NCBI RefSeq assembly: GCF_028769735.1
Contig: NC_088171.1
Location: forward strand, 78,819,216-78,883,215
Reading direction: 5' to 3'
Source: Zonotrichia leucophrys gambelii
Lineage: Eukaryota > Chordata > Aves > Passeriformes > Passerellidae
Length of the DNA: 64,000 bases
In this document: positions 1 through 15,007 of the stretch, one piece after another
Layout: the number at the start of each line of letters is the position of its first letter
How positions within the stretch are numbered: the stretch's first letter is position 1
Program-made: the position numbers and the translations under genes
Notes under the pieces: generated by a model
The model's database searches: none
What the model was told of the DNA's origin: nothing
Seen by the model: only the letters and a program-made list of their open reading frames with translations

Positions 1-1570
1 AGAAATTGTATTCTTATGATCAGGAAATTCCCAAAGCAACTTTGTTGAGCCTTATGAAGTATGCCATCCTTCCTGCTGTATTTTCTGTGTGTTTCATATC
101 AAATTCTATCAAATAGAGCCCATGCTCTAAGTCAGTCTTGTGCTCCACGCTTTTGAAAACTAACACAATATAAGTCAGAGCACTGATTCAGAGTATCAAA
201 GTGATGGATACCTGTTTGTTCAAATTATAAATAAGTTTTTTACATATAGAACAAACCAAACTATAGATAAATGAGTCATTAATAACACAACTTAACATAT
301 ATCATTCAAACAAACAAAAAAAGCCTTCACTATTTTACATCTTGTTACAGTTTGCCTTCATGGCAGGCAGCCATCCTGCATCATTTGTGGGTGAGGAAAT
401 GGACTGAAATGATAAATGACAGGAGTAGTTTCTAAGAGTTACAAGTTCCTTGATTCTCCCCAGAACAGTGCCTTTTTTTCAGTGGGGATGTCATTACATC
501 AGAAGTTAATACCTGAGAGTTCAGAATTTTTACTATCAATATTTTAAAAAAAGCCAAAAAAACAAAACAAAACCTATTATCAGCAAGCTTAAGTTCATGA
601 CTGCACTCTGTACTTCATGGAAAAGTTTCAAGATCTGCAGATCAATGAGTTGACATTCACAGTACATTACTTCAGCTCTGTTAACCACTTTGGCAAGGAG
701 TCAGTCCTTGAACAGTCATCAAGAAGCACAGAAAATAATTCTTACCCTTTCCCTTCTAGGTCCACACTATGTGCTTGATTAATGACTGACAAGTTTTTCC
801 ACTAACACAAATTGACATATTTAGCAGGGAAGGCATGGAAAATTGTTTGCCTATCAGTAGAAATTAAACATAGGATTTGTGCAAAGTTTAAGCTTACAAA
901 AGATGAGACAGATAATATGCAGCAAGACAACACACCAGTAACTTCCCACCACAGGAGGACTTCTGTAAAAAGCTTTACTAACTCCAAAAGTCTCATCTTG
1001 GACAACAGGGAGTAAGTAGTAGCAAAGTCTCAGTAACAGATAGCATTGCAAGAATAAAAGCAGATGCTTTTCCCTGAATTAGCAGGATAAAAAGAGCACA
1101 TTTTCAACACCTGAACTTGTCTACTTCTGGTGTAGTCAAAGTTTTTCATCCAGAACAAGTCAAGATTAAGCTACTCAGTTACAGCTCTACTTCTCAAAAC
1201 AATTTAAAAGGACATTTAAATTATCCAAGACAAAAGTTTAATTGCTCCTAATAATTTAAAAGCTTCAGAGCAAGCAGAAGGTAGATCAAGATGATCACTG
1301 ATGGCATCCTATACTAGATTTATGACGCTGAAGCTCTTTTATGCCTATAGGAAAAACAGACAAGGTTTTTATTTCCTTCTCATTGTGCACAATATTTGGT
1401 GAAGAATAATTCTGACTGCTACTCCAGCAATCAAACCTATTTTTCTGCTTGTGGAAGTAGATTAATTTATGACTGCCATTGCTCGCTGAGGAATTTCTTT
1501 CTGAATAACTCTACAATAGGGGATATAATTTCATTTCATATGAGGCTACCAAAATACAAAGGATACAGCT

Positions 1571-1700
1571 CCAAAAAAAAAAAAAAAAAAAAACAACAAA
1601 AAAAAAACCAAACAAATCAAAATACCAAACAGACAAACATCAAACAAACAAACAAACAAACACCAAAATGGAAACCCCAAAACTTGGAAAAGGAAAAAAA
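1571..1700. repeat. A-rich / (CAAA)n low-complexity tract
   Basis: A run of 21 A starts at 1573, followed by mixed AAC and CAAA units with a clean (CAAA)5 at 1641-1660. It yields lysine-rich chance reading frames only. Confidence 0.9.
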
Positions 1701-4700
1701 AATCACCACTTTTTTTTTTTAATAAAAGAGCATTCAAGTCTATTTTGCAGTTGCACAAAGTTCTGCTAAGCAATTCCATTTCATTTTCATGTCCTGCAGG
1801 CAGTATTCCTTTCATCCATGATTTCCATTTGAAAATGGACTAGGTATAGCCGGTAGGCTTTTGAGAAAGCCACCAGCCACTACTTGACACCTCCAACCCC
1901 CACATCATCTGAGAGAGATGTCATCAAATCCTTCAAGATTACTGATGATTTCTCCTGCTGGCCAGCTGAAACCCAGCAGTACAGCAGAACTGAGCATTGT
2001 CCTAAAGCACTCCTCTCAGTTGAGGTCAAGAGACAGTAATCTCCAAACCCAACCTTCACGCTGTCCAAAGCTGAAGACCCCAGAGCTCTGTTTGGTCTCA
2101 GCAAAGAAGTTTTGACTACATTAAACGAGGCACACGCACAGCTATAAGGGCTCCAGAGAAATCAGTGACTCGTTTGCCTTTAGTCCTATGCATGCAAACC
2201 ACCATGAGAGCCCTACGGTTCTACAGTTAAAAAGCCTTTTGTCAAGTTATCAGGAAAAAAATTAAGGTCTTCACACACACTAAGCAACTCCAGCCCAGAC
2301 AAGCAATGCAACAGAACAGGGCTGTGCATACCAAGTGGCTTCTGCCTCCCACATGACCAACAGTCCCTCTCAACCTCAACATGGAAACCTTAGTGCAGCC
2401 ATACTTTATACATCCTTGGAGAGGATTAATTTAATTTTGATTTCCTCTCAGTGTTTGCTTTGGAAGTTTGCAGCTTGAGCAATATATATACGACCAAAGT
2501 TTGGCAGCAAGAAGCCCGTAACTGTGATGTATATCATTTCAGCCTGGCGAGCATATTCAGAAAACTAAGCTGGCAGTGAGGACAGCTTCATCTCACATTC
2601 AGAAATAGTGTTGGAATAAGACATTTCCAGGAGGTAATTTTAAGATGGATGGAGTCTGATGTCATCCATGTGACTGAAGGAGCACGGTGCTCAGCAGAAC
2701 AAGCTTTGATCATGACAGAGGAGGTGGCAGACATACAGATGTTTAAAGGCCATTCCATCATCAAGGTTTCTAGTGTGTTGGTTATTGGTACCTTCCAAAG
2801 CTTGCCATTGCAATGGTGAAACCAGGGCCGTGCAAAGAGGTATTATTGACACAGGACAGCACACGGAAAACTAAGAGTTTTTCTGATCCAGTTTGCATGT
2901 TTGAGCATAATGCTAGATTGATGAAAACAGTAAGTATTTTCTAAAATACTCTGCAATGAGAGGAATAGTAATGAACTCTGAACTGTACTATTTCCAACTT
3001 AAGTGTCAGTTAAACATTACAAATTTCAGTCTCAACTTTTATTCCAACAGCTGTCCATCACAAAAGTTAAACGCATGTATAAGATGCTATTCTAGATACA
3101 TAATACTCTCTTCCAAGTAATCATAAAATCATACTTTTATGATACCACCTCCCAACCTTTAACACATTTGGTGCACAATAGAAAACAGCTTCTACTGCAT
3201 TCCAACTAAATACAAGGACTTTGTTTTTAGCTTGTTCATGCTGTTTCTATATAACTGAAATGCATTTGCCCAGCTGAGTTCTCTGGTACCTCCCTGCGCT
3301 CATAAGCTCCAGTTTATGAGTGAAGGAGGCATTATTGCCTGGAGCTAAAGAACCCATCCATCCTGACAGACCTTGTTTCAAGGATTTTCTAGCACACAAG
3401 GGTTCTTCACTGTGTACAAACTCAAAATTATCCAACACCACAACCTATTACTGTTTCAATATTGACATCAATATTATTTCAATGGTCTTGTAGCATTTTA
3501 GGTTTCCATGCACCTAGAATTGATAGGGCTCCTTTTATTAGACCTCTCTATGAGTCTGTCAAGATTATGTTGTTGCTTCCATCAGAAGCTTTCTGTAAAG
3601 AGACACAAGTGCTGGAATGCAATGGCCTACATTTTCCTTAATGTCTTGTTATCACTGCTTAGCAGTGCGTTATCCCTACAGATGAAACCTAAAGCTACCT
3701 TTTTAATATTATACACCACAGAAGGTTATTTAAAACTTTGGCTTTACTACCTTTGCTATCTTTTAACATCACTGCTCCCTTTTCCCAATCTAAATTCAGG
3801 GCCTTTAGTTTGAGCAGTCTCTTCCCTCCCCAAAATTCAGTTTCATCTTTTTGTGATGGGGAACCAAAATAACTTGTTCAGCAGAAATTGCCAAAAAAAA
3901 TAAAGCATAGTCCATTCAGACTCAGTCATAAGCTCAATGCCAGAGCTAATTACTGTTACATTAAAACTAAAAAAATGGATAGATAAATAGGAGTTATCAG
4001 GTCCAACTCCACAGCCAAAACTTCACAAAATAAATATATTAAAAAAAAAAAAGGAGGGGGGGATAAAACCTGTTTAAAATCAGTGTCAGTTTCCTACATG
4101 GTATTTCACCCAGGCTCAAGATCCAGCATGCAATGTTCAAATACCAAGAATAAGACAATGTATTTCAACACCTATATATAAACTTTTATTTTTTTCTTTT
4201 AAGCCTTTGCCATCAAGTGATTCATGGTTTGACTAAGGCTATCTGAAGACTATCATATTTTGGATGTGTAAGACAACATCATTTACAAGATGGTGCAACA
4301 TAGTTAAACACCTGGTTTTCCCTGGCCACCTTCTGTCAGCCTACAATTCTTTCCTCAAGGAAAAAGAGAAATTTTTTTTTTTTTTCAACTACTTCCAGAT
4401 GTTAAATGGCAATGTCTCTGACCAGGATATCTATACTTCAAAAGCTCCAGCTAACTTCTACATCCACATTAAGCAGAATCAAATTAAGTGCACCTGGCAT
4501 GGTAGGGCATCAAGTCACACTTCCAGAGCTCTGCACAGGATGCCCTGATAAACTGGGGCAGGAGTGTCCTTCACTTGGATCAAATTGACACAGACATGAT
4601 GTACAAATGAGGACTTAAAGCCAGCATGTCAATAAAACAGCACAGGAGCATAAACACTTCCAAGCCCATTAGAAGACCTAATTCTGAGCTGAACACACCA

Positions 4701-7700
4701 TTACCAGACCACAAAGCTTGCCCACAAAATTGGGTCAGAATTAAAAAGAGCACAGTCCAAAGAGAAGCAAATTTTTTCCATTGATATTTGAACCACATTA
4801 GCATTAAAAAATACTCAAAGCCAGAACAAAATTGAGGTTACTTGTTTAATTTTCAAGAAACAACCAAGGCAACAAAACCTTTCCAGCTTTTGAGTAAACA
4901 GGCACACACCACAAACTACTGCAATACAGTGTTAATGAGGTGAGGACTGACGACGTGTTTGCAGTTTAGCATCCTCCCATGCCAAATTTCTTGAAAATTC
5001 CAATACACACACAGATGGGAAGAGTTGAAGCTCATCCAAATCTTGAATTTAGTTTCCTGGACACTAGTAAATGAAACAAACAAAAATAAATAACCCTCCA
5101 ACACATAAATAGCACCCTAGCACCTAAAATACACACACTTTTCTTGCAACAGAGAATTGTATCACAACATAAATGGAGACCAGCAACATTGACAGCCATG
5201 CATTTCATACCAAAGATGATCTTGTCCTCAGGTTAAAAGGAGCTGACAAACATGCCTCAGATTTTCATTTAAGTTTGAACTATCTTCTTTTCATAGAGGG
5301 TTTGTGTAATGATTGATCACTAGCTCCAGTTTATCTCACTATTTGAGAGTGAGCCTTTTGAAAGAACAGCTCAAGTTTTGATGGGCAACTTCTTGATGGG
5401 ACATATCCATAGGTTCAGTGAAGCTCAAAAGTGAACTGAACTCCTTCAAAACTTAAAGAAATATGGCCTCTCTTAGGACTTGAAATTAGACACTCTCTTG
5501 AATTTAGTGTAAAAGTATAATTCAATTCAAGACAAGCAACATTTTCAGAATGTTATGTCAACTATTTTTTAGAACCACACGATCTCAAAATAAACATAAT
5601 TAACTTTTACATAGATTTTATGATAAATCTTTTGGATTAAGGAAGTCTATCTGGTTACACAAGTAGCATCAGATTCCAAAGATTCACTGTGATTACATTT
5701 GCTGTTAACTAAACCATCTACTACAAAATGCTTGTTTCTCTGGCATGCACTGGCTAACCTTTCAAGCAAAACATCACAATTTCCACAAAGGGGCCCAAAG
5801 GAAACACTTTATCTTTTCTGCAGGATCTGAATCTACTAACTTTATAAGCATAATATATCATATTGAGCAACAGACAGTAGAATACAAAGGTTTGGTCACT
5901 CATACCACATATTTTTTTAATGATTTTGCAGATACTGTTTTTTCAGTTTCTTTTACCAAGTTTTACTCTTCGCAGTTCCAGCTACATTCCTTTTTTCTCC
6001 TATTAGGCAAATTAAATTTTTGTTTAGTTAGGGTTTTATTATTCTTCCTTCAAAAACAGTACGGAATATCACAGATTTAACATGTTTGCTTCAATTTAGA
6101 ATCAGGAAGTGTTCAACAGTTCATGGTATATTGTCCTTCTACGCTTATCTTATTTCCAAGATACATGAGAAAAGACTTTCTTTTGGACAAGGATATATAA
6201 GGAGCTGATCTAATATTTCATGTTCTGATTTCTGTGAAATTTGCAGGTTTGAAATTTAAGCAGCATTGAAGCAAGTACAGTTCTGAGTTAAAGCAAAGAT
6301 GAAGGATAATAAGTTATTCTAATAGTCTGGGAATTAACTTGATATCAAATTCAAGAGCTTACCCCAGTCTTTGCTTTAGGGCTCTGTTCATATCAAAACT
6401 AGAATAACCAATAAGAGAAATCAGGACATGAGATAAATTACATCAGTTCTGAGCCCTGTTTTTTCTGCTCACAGCATTTGCCAGCTAACTGAAAATAGAC
6501 ATCTATTAATAATCATGACATAGTTTCTCACAATCAAATCTCATGTTTGTTTCAGAAAATTCAGTCTTCTCCTTAAGAACAATATTTTAAAAACAACTAG
6601 TATTGTTTCAGCAACAAAAAAAAAACATAGTAGGTGGGGGCTATTTTGTGTATCGTTTTGAGGGTTTTTTTCCATATACAATCACACATTCTAAACAGAA
6701 TTAAAAATATGTGAAAGCATTAACACATCAAGGTGAGAAGATACTAATTATCCTTCATTCCACGTAGCTATTTAATATGATGGTGAAATCTGTACCCAGT
6801 GACTGAATGGCTGTACTGCTATTTTGAACTGGATACACTTTCACTGGGAGTGACATTCTCAGCATTGTCCAGCAAACACTCACGTTTCACTAAATGCTAC
6901 AGGGTTAATTAGACAGTGGCAGAAGCGATCTTTGCAAAACATGGATGGATGGAAGCAGATTTATCATTCATCTAATGCCATTTCAGATGAAAGAAAAATA
7001 TTCCTTGATAGCTTTTTCTTTTCCAAAACCAAATTTGTTAAATAGTCTGCCAAATTAACAGTGCCAACTGATACCTACCGATGTCAGATTTTTTTACTGG
7101 AACACAACAAAGCATATTCAGAATATTGTGATTTTTAGCCAGGTCCAGAATAGTCTCCCATTAAAACCAGGAACATCAGCTTCTTCATCAGCTTCGCATG
7201 TTTTACATGGCAAAAGCTTTCAAAAGACAAACTCAAGGCTGGACAGAAAATCCATTATATAACTGAATCTGAGGTACAAGGGCATTAAAAGAAATTTGAG
7301 AAAGTTAACTCTACAGGAACAGCAAAGGGAAAATACATTCACAGCTAAAACCAGATTGAGTTGCAATTTTGCCTCAGATTACAAGAAGTCTAACTAAAGT
7401 CTTGTTTTTAAAGAGAGAAAAAAAGAGAGCATTTTCAGAAAGCAGAGTTCAACCTAGTGGTTTATTCCAGCGCACAATAAAGAAGGGTCAATAGTTTTAC
7501 AAGATTGAGCTCACAAAATACAGTCCAAATACAATTTTATCATTTAGACTATATGCATGCCCGTTCTTTAAGGAAAACTAAAACAGAAGTCTTTACTGGA
7601 CCAAGGTAAATGACTGCTCTGAATAGTGAACAGTTACTGAACATCTGAGTGCCACAGTAAGATTTTATTGCTCAAATGGAAGCTCAGATCCTACCTGACA

Positions 7701-8455
7701 AGGCTTACAAATGTTTATCTTATGGGATGGAGGTGGGAAATGTGGGTGTATCAAATAAACAAAGAAATAATCAATGCTTACATATGCCCACATGGACATA
7801 TAAATATTCATGTTAAGCAAGCATCACAGCTAGAGAAAAGAATTTGCTCCTACTGCCCACATCCATGAGATTTCTTACGGTTTGTCTTTCAGAGATTCCC
7901 ACACAGCATTATTTACCTGCAATGAACAAGGTAAAAAACTTCCCACAAACAATGAATACTTCAGTGCTGTAAAATTTCACTCTCTTTGATGGAAATAGGA
8001 AAACTATACTTTATAAAACTAAAAGCACTATAGATTAGACTAGGCACTGGTAAACCCCAAAACATGTTGATGATAACTGTGATAAAAATTTACAAGGGAG
8101 ATATATGATGTATCCAAGTCACTGCAAGCAGCATGCCAGATTACAGTCATCCAGTAAAGCCATCAAGCTTCTTCCCACCCACACATTCACATGTCCAAGG
8201 CAGCACAAACATGCCATAACTAGGTGACATGTCTATGGTAAGTCTCCATACTTCACTTTTTGGGAGGGTAACTCAAACTAGCAGATCTAAATTGACTGCA
8301 GGATCTTACAAACAACCATTTACAATGCATGTCTTAAGAGACCCTGCCTGCCTTCTGGCAAACCTGTGTACACCCAGGAGGACAGGGTAAGGAAGTAAAA
8401 ACCTCCTAGCCCAGTGTCAATGACAGGCTGCTATGGGCACTTGTTTTTCACTATA

Positions 8456-8456
<1 letters not shown>

Positions 8457-8489
<33 letters not shown>

Positions 8490-8511
8490 AAAAAAAAGAA
8501 AAGAAAAAAAG
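8457..8511. repeat. Long poly-A / A-rich tract
   Basis: There are 31 consecutive A residues (8457-8487), then A-rich sequence with single G interruptions. It is the longest homopolymer in the window and reads as poly-T in FBXL7 intron 2. No transposon body is visible on its 5' side. Confidence 0.95.
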
Positions 8512-11500
8512 CCCCTTGTATTTTAACTGTTAGTACATAAATTTACTTTGAGGTTCAAGAGTTACAAATCTATCATCACAGCTCAAGATGAAAACTATCC
8601 CTAAATAGGAAAGAAGTATCACAATGGTCAGTTAGTGACCAGGCACACCACAAGTTCTATGTTCAGGTGTGGCTGATTAAGGCTGGAGGAACACATGAGT
8701 GGCAAATCACATGATTATATTCATGTTCACAACTCCTCCTTCTACTTCCAGCCTAGTCTGATGTAACTGCCTAAACCAAAGATGATTCAGCAGCCAGAAT
8801 TAACAGGAGCAGAGGAATTATCATTATCCACTCTTGAACTGCCATTTTCACCAGCCAATACTTCTCAAGGACAGAATTGAGGAGATGCCAGCCTTGAGAA
8901 AGACACAGTAGCAGGAACTGTGGTACAATAAGCCAGAAGAGAAATACAGAATGGCTCAGCAACTCCAAGAAGATATTTCTCAAGCATGCTGCTAGTTTTG
9001 GCACTGTTGGTGGTATCAGCCTTAAAAAGTACACAGTCATTCGACAAACTGACATTAAAAGATAAGATATTGGAACATAAGGCAGGAGATTTTGTGCAAT
9101 AAATTTAAACTACAGCATTTTAACAGGGATTGTGAAGTTATAGTCAAAGAATTTGCTGTTCCAATTTCATTTCATTATTTCAATCAAGAACTAGAACTAA
9201 TCTGAAGCAAGTTGCTCGTCTCAGTTCATAAATTCTGAAAAATGGATAAACCTGACATATTTAAATATGCATTATCAGGTTGTATGTATTCTTCAAGAAG
9301 TCTTAGGAGACAGTCTAGCATTCAAGAAAGATGGGGTTTTGACTAACAAATGGTGAGCATTCTTCATATCCTTTGTGATGACTTCACTTTTCAGAGAAGG
9401 AAACTACTTTAGACAGCTATCATAGGCAATAACAGGAAAAACAGTTAAGTGTCAGAACCTCCCTGTGATAACCTCCCTGTGTATTTAAGTAGTTTGGTAC
9501 AGTATTTTACCTAAAGAATTATATCTGAGATCCTGGATTCCTTAAAATCAGATTTACAGGTAATTGAATAAACGGCAATCACTCCTACCAAGCATCAGAC
9601 CTCACTTGGAAAAGCTAATGCCAGGTTTTTAAATTGGGATAATTTCTCTTTAACTGTACTGGTAAGTGCATTTGCTCTGGTGGGTCTCACATTTCAGGCA
9701 GCAGATCAAATAAAACTGCAGTTTCATGTACCTTTCCAATTTGTTCTTGGTATTGTTTGGGCAAGTTTTAAACATTTGGCTATAGCATTTCAGTACAAAT
9801 TAGCCAGAATAACGTAAGGTTTCAATTTGCATGTTTAACCTTGCCAATGTCTCAGCTACTTTTGCCTTGTATATGAACCCAAATTTAAATGCTGATTGTA
9901 ATGGTATTGTTGTAATTAGCAGAACAGTTCTGCAGGAATACTGCCTATTAGATAGCAAAAGCATATCAAGATGTGGTTAAGTACAAAAAAACAGAGCTTA
10001 AGAGCAAGCCCTATACTAATTTGTACCTTCACACACTGCTTGAGGTGATTATATTTGTGTATGCATTCAGATATGTTAGTTAGAGCAATTTAAATAGTGA
10101 GCTCTGTTTATTCGACCAAACTGTTTACAGTTCTGGATTTATAAGCTGTCACGCCTCTCAGCCCCCTCTTACTCCTCCTCAATCTTTTTGGCTTGAAATT
10201 ATTCTGCTTTGGCACATTCTGCAATGCAACATTTCGCTTTTCTAGAAAACTCCCCAGCTAGAAAAGTAACACAAAACCCCAGGAAACTTACCTAGTCTCC
10301 AGTTTCACTACCAACTCAAAACAGCCACAGCTCACCCAAAGCCAAGTGAACCTCTGCCCAGTTCCAAGCAAGCAGGGGCAAATTCAGGCATTGATATCAA
10401 CTTCTGACACACTATGGTGTACAGAAAGCCTGCTTTGACAGAACTTCAGTAGTAGAACCAAGAGCCCAAATACCCACCAAGAGGCTGAAAAGAATGCAAA
10501 GATATGAAAAGGAAGAAAACTGCCATCAAAAGAATAGGAATTATACATATATTTGCATTCATCCAGAAAAAACATTTAAAGGTTTTCATTTCTGATACTA
10601 GGTTAATAACCTTCTAATGTTAAAGAGAAAACGAAAAGAAAAATGGTAAAGAACCAAAGTGGGAAAAGATTTCTTAACAGGTAAAGAGCTCTTTCTCCCA
10701 AAGGGATCAAGAAAATCTGAGTTAAAAACTGCATCTCTTTTCAGCAACAGTCTTGCCACAACACCTAGCTCAGTGTCTCAAAAAGGTACACAAACAACTC
10801 AAAAGCTTTAGTGGAAGTCTGATATACCAAACAGAGCTACCTACCTATTTATGAAAACCCTAATACACAGAAAGCATGTCTATTTGCAAACTGGTTCTCT
10901 GAGGTTTTATCTCCCCTTAAAAAAATATCAGGTTGCACTCACCTAAATCTCAGTTTGAGCTGATTCTCTATCAGGAACTGTTTAAAATACAAAAAGCATT
11001 CCATAGCGACAAACCTGTTCCATCTTCCCAAATTTTTGATACTGCCCATCACAGTCCACAATGAAAGAACTTCTCCTCTTAAATTCATTGAATAGATTAA
11101 TAATTACTCAGAGATCCAAAAGAATGTGGTTATGAAGCCAAAATAAATTAAACTAATTACAGCCTCCCAGAAAGTATCCTAACAACTACTTTGTTCCCTC
11201 ACTTGTAAGGTGAAATGAGAGGCACACAACCCAAATAAATTTGTGTTCAAGAAATGTCACTTACTCTATTCCCATTTAGAGCAGTGATAAATGTTTTCTG
11301 ATATTGAGGTCAATTTTCCTCTGGAAAAAGTTTTCTATAGAAAAGCTTCAGTGGCCAGGTCCCACAAAAAAAAGGATGGCCAATGGCCCCAAACACAGCC
11401 TGATCAATTGAGCCATCATCTTTCACAGGGCACAGTAGAACTTTTACATGAGTAATTAAAGCATTACATGTTTGCAAAGGGCTATATTCACTCAGTTGCC

Positions 11501-11587
11501 CCCCGCCAAGATGGTTTAATGGAGGGAATTACTTCTAATGAATGCAATTGTTCCCACCAGGCTATAGAATCTGCTGCTCTGAGAGTC

Positions 11588-11670
11588 ACTGAATAATTTA
11601 GTTAGAAAGGACCCTTGAGATCATTAAGTTCAACTGTAAACCCAGCACTGTCAAGTCCAGCAGAAACACT
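11588..11670 (-). mobile_element. CR1 LINE 3'-end scrap
   Basis: Reading on the + strand gives the reverse complement of a CR1 3' terminus: AATTTAGTTAGAAAGGACCC, then GAGATCATTAAGTTCAACTG and CCCAGCACTGTCAAGTCCA. Only about 80 bp remain, so the subfamily cannot be assigned. Confidence 0.75.
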
Positions 11671-14600
11671 ACAAAACCCAAATAAAACAGGAAGGAGGAT
11701 ACAGCTATGAAAGGGAGGGCTCTTCTTGTACACACCTAAACTGCAGATGCATAAAAACAGCTACTGCCAAAACAAATTCATTTGATCTCCACCATAAACA
11801 TACATTGCAGTGTACTCTAGAATTGTCAGAGTACTGCAAAAGGAGAAACAAAGTAAAATACTTAGTTTTGAAGGTCCCTAGAACTCAACTAAAAGCAGAT
11901 AAAAATTTAACTTCTTCAAAATACAGCAGCTGGCTTCACTATGTTTTTGCAAAACTCAAAATACTATGATTTAATGGGATATATTCAGAGGTACTTCAGC
12001 ACTGATCCCTTCTACTAAAATAATGTTCTACTTCAGACCTAATCCTTCAATTTGATTTTACAGAAATTGAGAAATAAATTAGAACTTCCACATTGAGCTC
12101 ATACATACTCAATTTAAAGCTGCTTCTGGATTACATCTTAACAGTGCCATACATGAAGTCCAAACAGTATTGATTTTTTTATTTGAAAAACAGTCAGTCA
12201 AGTTAATACAAAGTGTGCGTAACATTCCACGCTTTGCAGGTAAGTTGGAAGAAAACTCCCTGATCAAGGTAAGCCCATACAAAAACAGTCATTCAGTCTA
12301 ATCTTCTAAATCAAGTTTCAGACAATAATATTCCAGCTGAGACTATGTCTAGCAAATTGCATTTAAATGGCCCACAAAAATCCATTTAGTCTCTCACTTG
12401 CCAGAGAGCAATGGGGGGTAGTAAAAACTCATGCATTCTCACGTTTCCAACTGCAATTGATTGATAGGGTAAAGAATTGCAGACAATGTCTGAGACTGGA
12501 AAGGAAGTTAAAGGCAGTGTATATTCAAAGCTGAAGGAAACTGCATCCTCAGGAGACAGTGTGGAGGCATCAGTGTGCATGCACACCCACAGGCTACCAG
12601 GCTTTCTTCTGAACCAGGCTGCAGCCAAACCAACAGGTCTCTCCAGCCTTATTTACACAGAGGACCAGACATCTGGGTTTTGCCTCCTTCCCTTCACTGA
12701 AATACACAAAATGAGAGCCACTGGACTCCAGTTTCAGCACCTCTCCATTCCTCTCAAGCGCATCACTGGTATGTCAAAGCCTGAATTTAGGAAGCTGCAC
12801 AGTCTGCCAGGTACTGTCTGCTTTCCTCTATGCCACAAAAACAGAATAATGGTTACCTCTCTGATGCATCACTGAGTGAAGCTTGTTTAGCTAAGGATAC
12901 CAGCACACACTGTCCTGGTCTGGGGAAGATGTGCCCTTCACCCAGACACACTCAATAGCATGGCCAATATTTTATCTCTGAGACATAAAATATGTCACAA
13001 CAGATGCTCTACAGATGCTCTAAATCCGCAATGTGAGGGAGGGTACCGTTATTTTGGCCCTAACTGCACCACCCATGCCCATCAAGAGAGTTAAATGATG
13101 TTGCCTTAAATGGATATCTAGAACTGGAACAACAAAAGCCATTTCAAGCATCTTGTTACCTATTTCTGGTACCCATTCCGTAGAGAAACATCAGAGCTCT
13201 GAAACTTGACAGATAATGTGGTTGCAGTCATCAGGATGAAGAGTGTGGTTGATTGCTTAAACTGATGGAAAGATAACACCTGCTGTCAGATACCTCCTGA
13301 GGCCGTCTGCTCTTCCAAACACCAGTCCTGCTTTACATCTTTTTGCAGTTCTTGGGAATATATAGCTGCCTAAGTAGTAGTTTACATGACTGCTTCTCTG
13401 CTGTACAGTACCAGAGATAAGATGGATCATTCCCACAAATTTCCTTTCTAGTTGTTTCAAGGCATTCATCCCCATTGATTCAGCTTCAACAAGTGTTGTC
13501 ACAAGTCACCTGTCTTACAGAAACAGAAGACAAGCTGAGCAGAACTGGAAAGAATTAGGTCTGTTAAAAAAGCTGGGAAGCAGAAGCTGTGAAAGGCCTT
13601 CAGCCCCAAACAAGCATTATGTTCTTCACAGAGCTAGGTACTCAGGAATGCAGCTGGCAGTAGAAATTCAGAGGATGCAAAGAAGCTGTCTGCCACTTGT
13701 CAATTAGGACCACGTCCCATGGCAAGGAAAGTGAAGAAAAGTTCGCCTGCAATGTTTCCTAGTCCTTCCCATGCCAACCCTGGCTACATACAGCTCTCCA
13801 CACAACACATGGCTCTTTCACAGAACAACAGACAGTGCTGTGAATTTACAATATAGGCAGAATTGGACCATTCTGCCCCTGCAGTAAGCAGCCTCTGGTG
13901 AAAATAAACATACACGTACGACCTCTGTGTTGGACAGATATTATTGTACCATGGCAAGCAAATACTACAGTGGACTAGGTAAATTTAACTAAGTTTAAAA
14001 AATGTTATGCAACCACTCCAAAACATCTAAGTGCACTGCTTGTACAGCATCTAACACAATCAGACTCCTGTTCTTAGCTGGCCCCTAGGCATTACTCTGG
14101 AACTGAACGGTTCAAAAACATTCAGCATTCTGTAAGAACAGAACTCAAGTGATCTTGTGGAAGGTATGAGTCTTTATTACCAGCTGAATCCTCCTTCAGT
14201 ATATGTTCTATTGTTCATGGGGAAAAGAGGCAGCATTAGTAAAAAATCCAGGCACAGAAGTTGATAAATGTGCCTTCAGTAATAGCACCAGTTTCAACAG
14301 TGCCTGTTTTGCTCCAGCTACCTCCATATCTCTCGTCTCACCTGCCTTCACAGAATTCATATGCTCCCTGGTTATGACATTCAAAATATCTGCCAGATTA
14401 TGCAGCAATCCTCATTAAGGTCATTTCTATTCAACTGGTCCACATTAGTAATTCCTCAGGAGAAAGAAATGGTAAGAAAGTAGTCATAGCACAGGCTGAG
14501 GAAGAAGCTACCTCCAAATCTGTTGTCAAAATAAGTATTTGTCAAATCAAACTATTCCAGGGCACAGAAAAATTAGGCTGACAACTGAAATTGCCTCAAA

Positions 14601-14984
14601 GTATAGAATGCACAATTACACTGCTCTGAACTCTGATTTTGCATGTGAACTCATAAAAACATAATTTTACTACAGCAACTGCTGGCCTGCATTTAAGCCT
14701 CCCTTGCTAATGAATTAATCAGCTGCAAACTAGAGGTGAAGATTTCAAGGTCAACATTTGTATTCACTGGCTCAATAAAGGGCTAAATTAGGAACAGAAA
14801 TCATAGAGATTAGTACAGGATTATTTTGCATTATCTCATTTGAATCTAAGGAAAAAAATGCTTTATAGACTGAAGTAGAAAAGAAACTCACAGCAATTAT
14901 TAAGTACTGACTTCAGAGTTTCCACGATTCTTTTGTGGTTTCTTTTCTTTTTCTTGGCTGTCATAAAGAGAATACATTTCCTAA

Positions 14985-15007
14985 TTTTTTTTTTTGTGTG
15001 TGTGTGT
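14985..15007. repeat. T-tract joined to (GT)6
   Basis: Eleven T residues run directly into six GT dinucleotides. It is a small microsatellite, probably length-variable. Confidence 0.85.

Noticed and set aside
3985..4020. Possible CR1 3' end (TTATCAGGTCCAACTCC)
   Set aside because: The resemblance covers fewer than 20 bases, too short to separate from chance.
12477..12875. 132-codon + strand frame in intron 2
   Set aside because: No recognisable similarity, no promoter or splice context. Such a length is not unusual by chance in about 64 kb of six frames.
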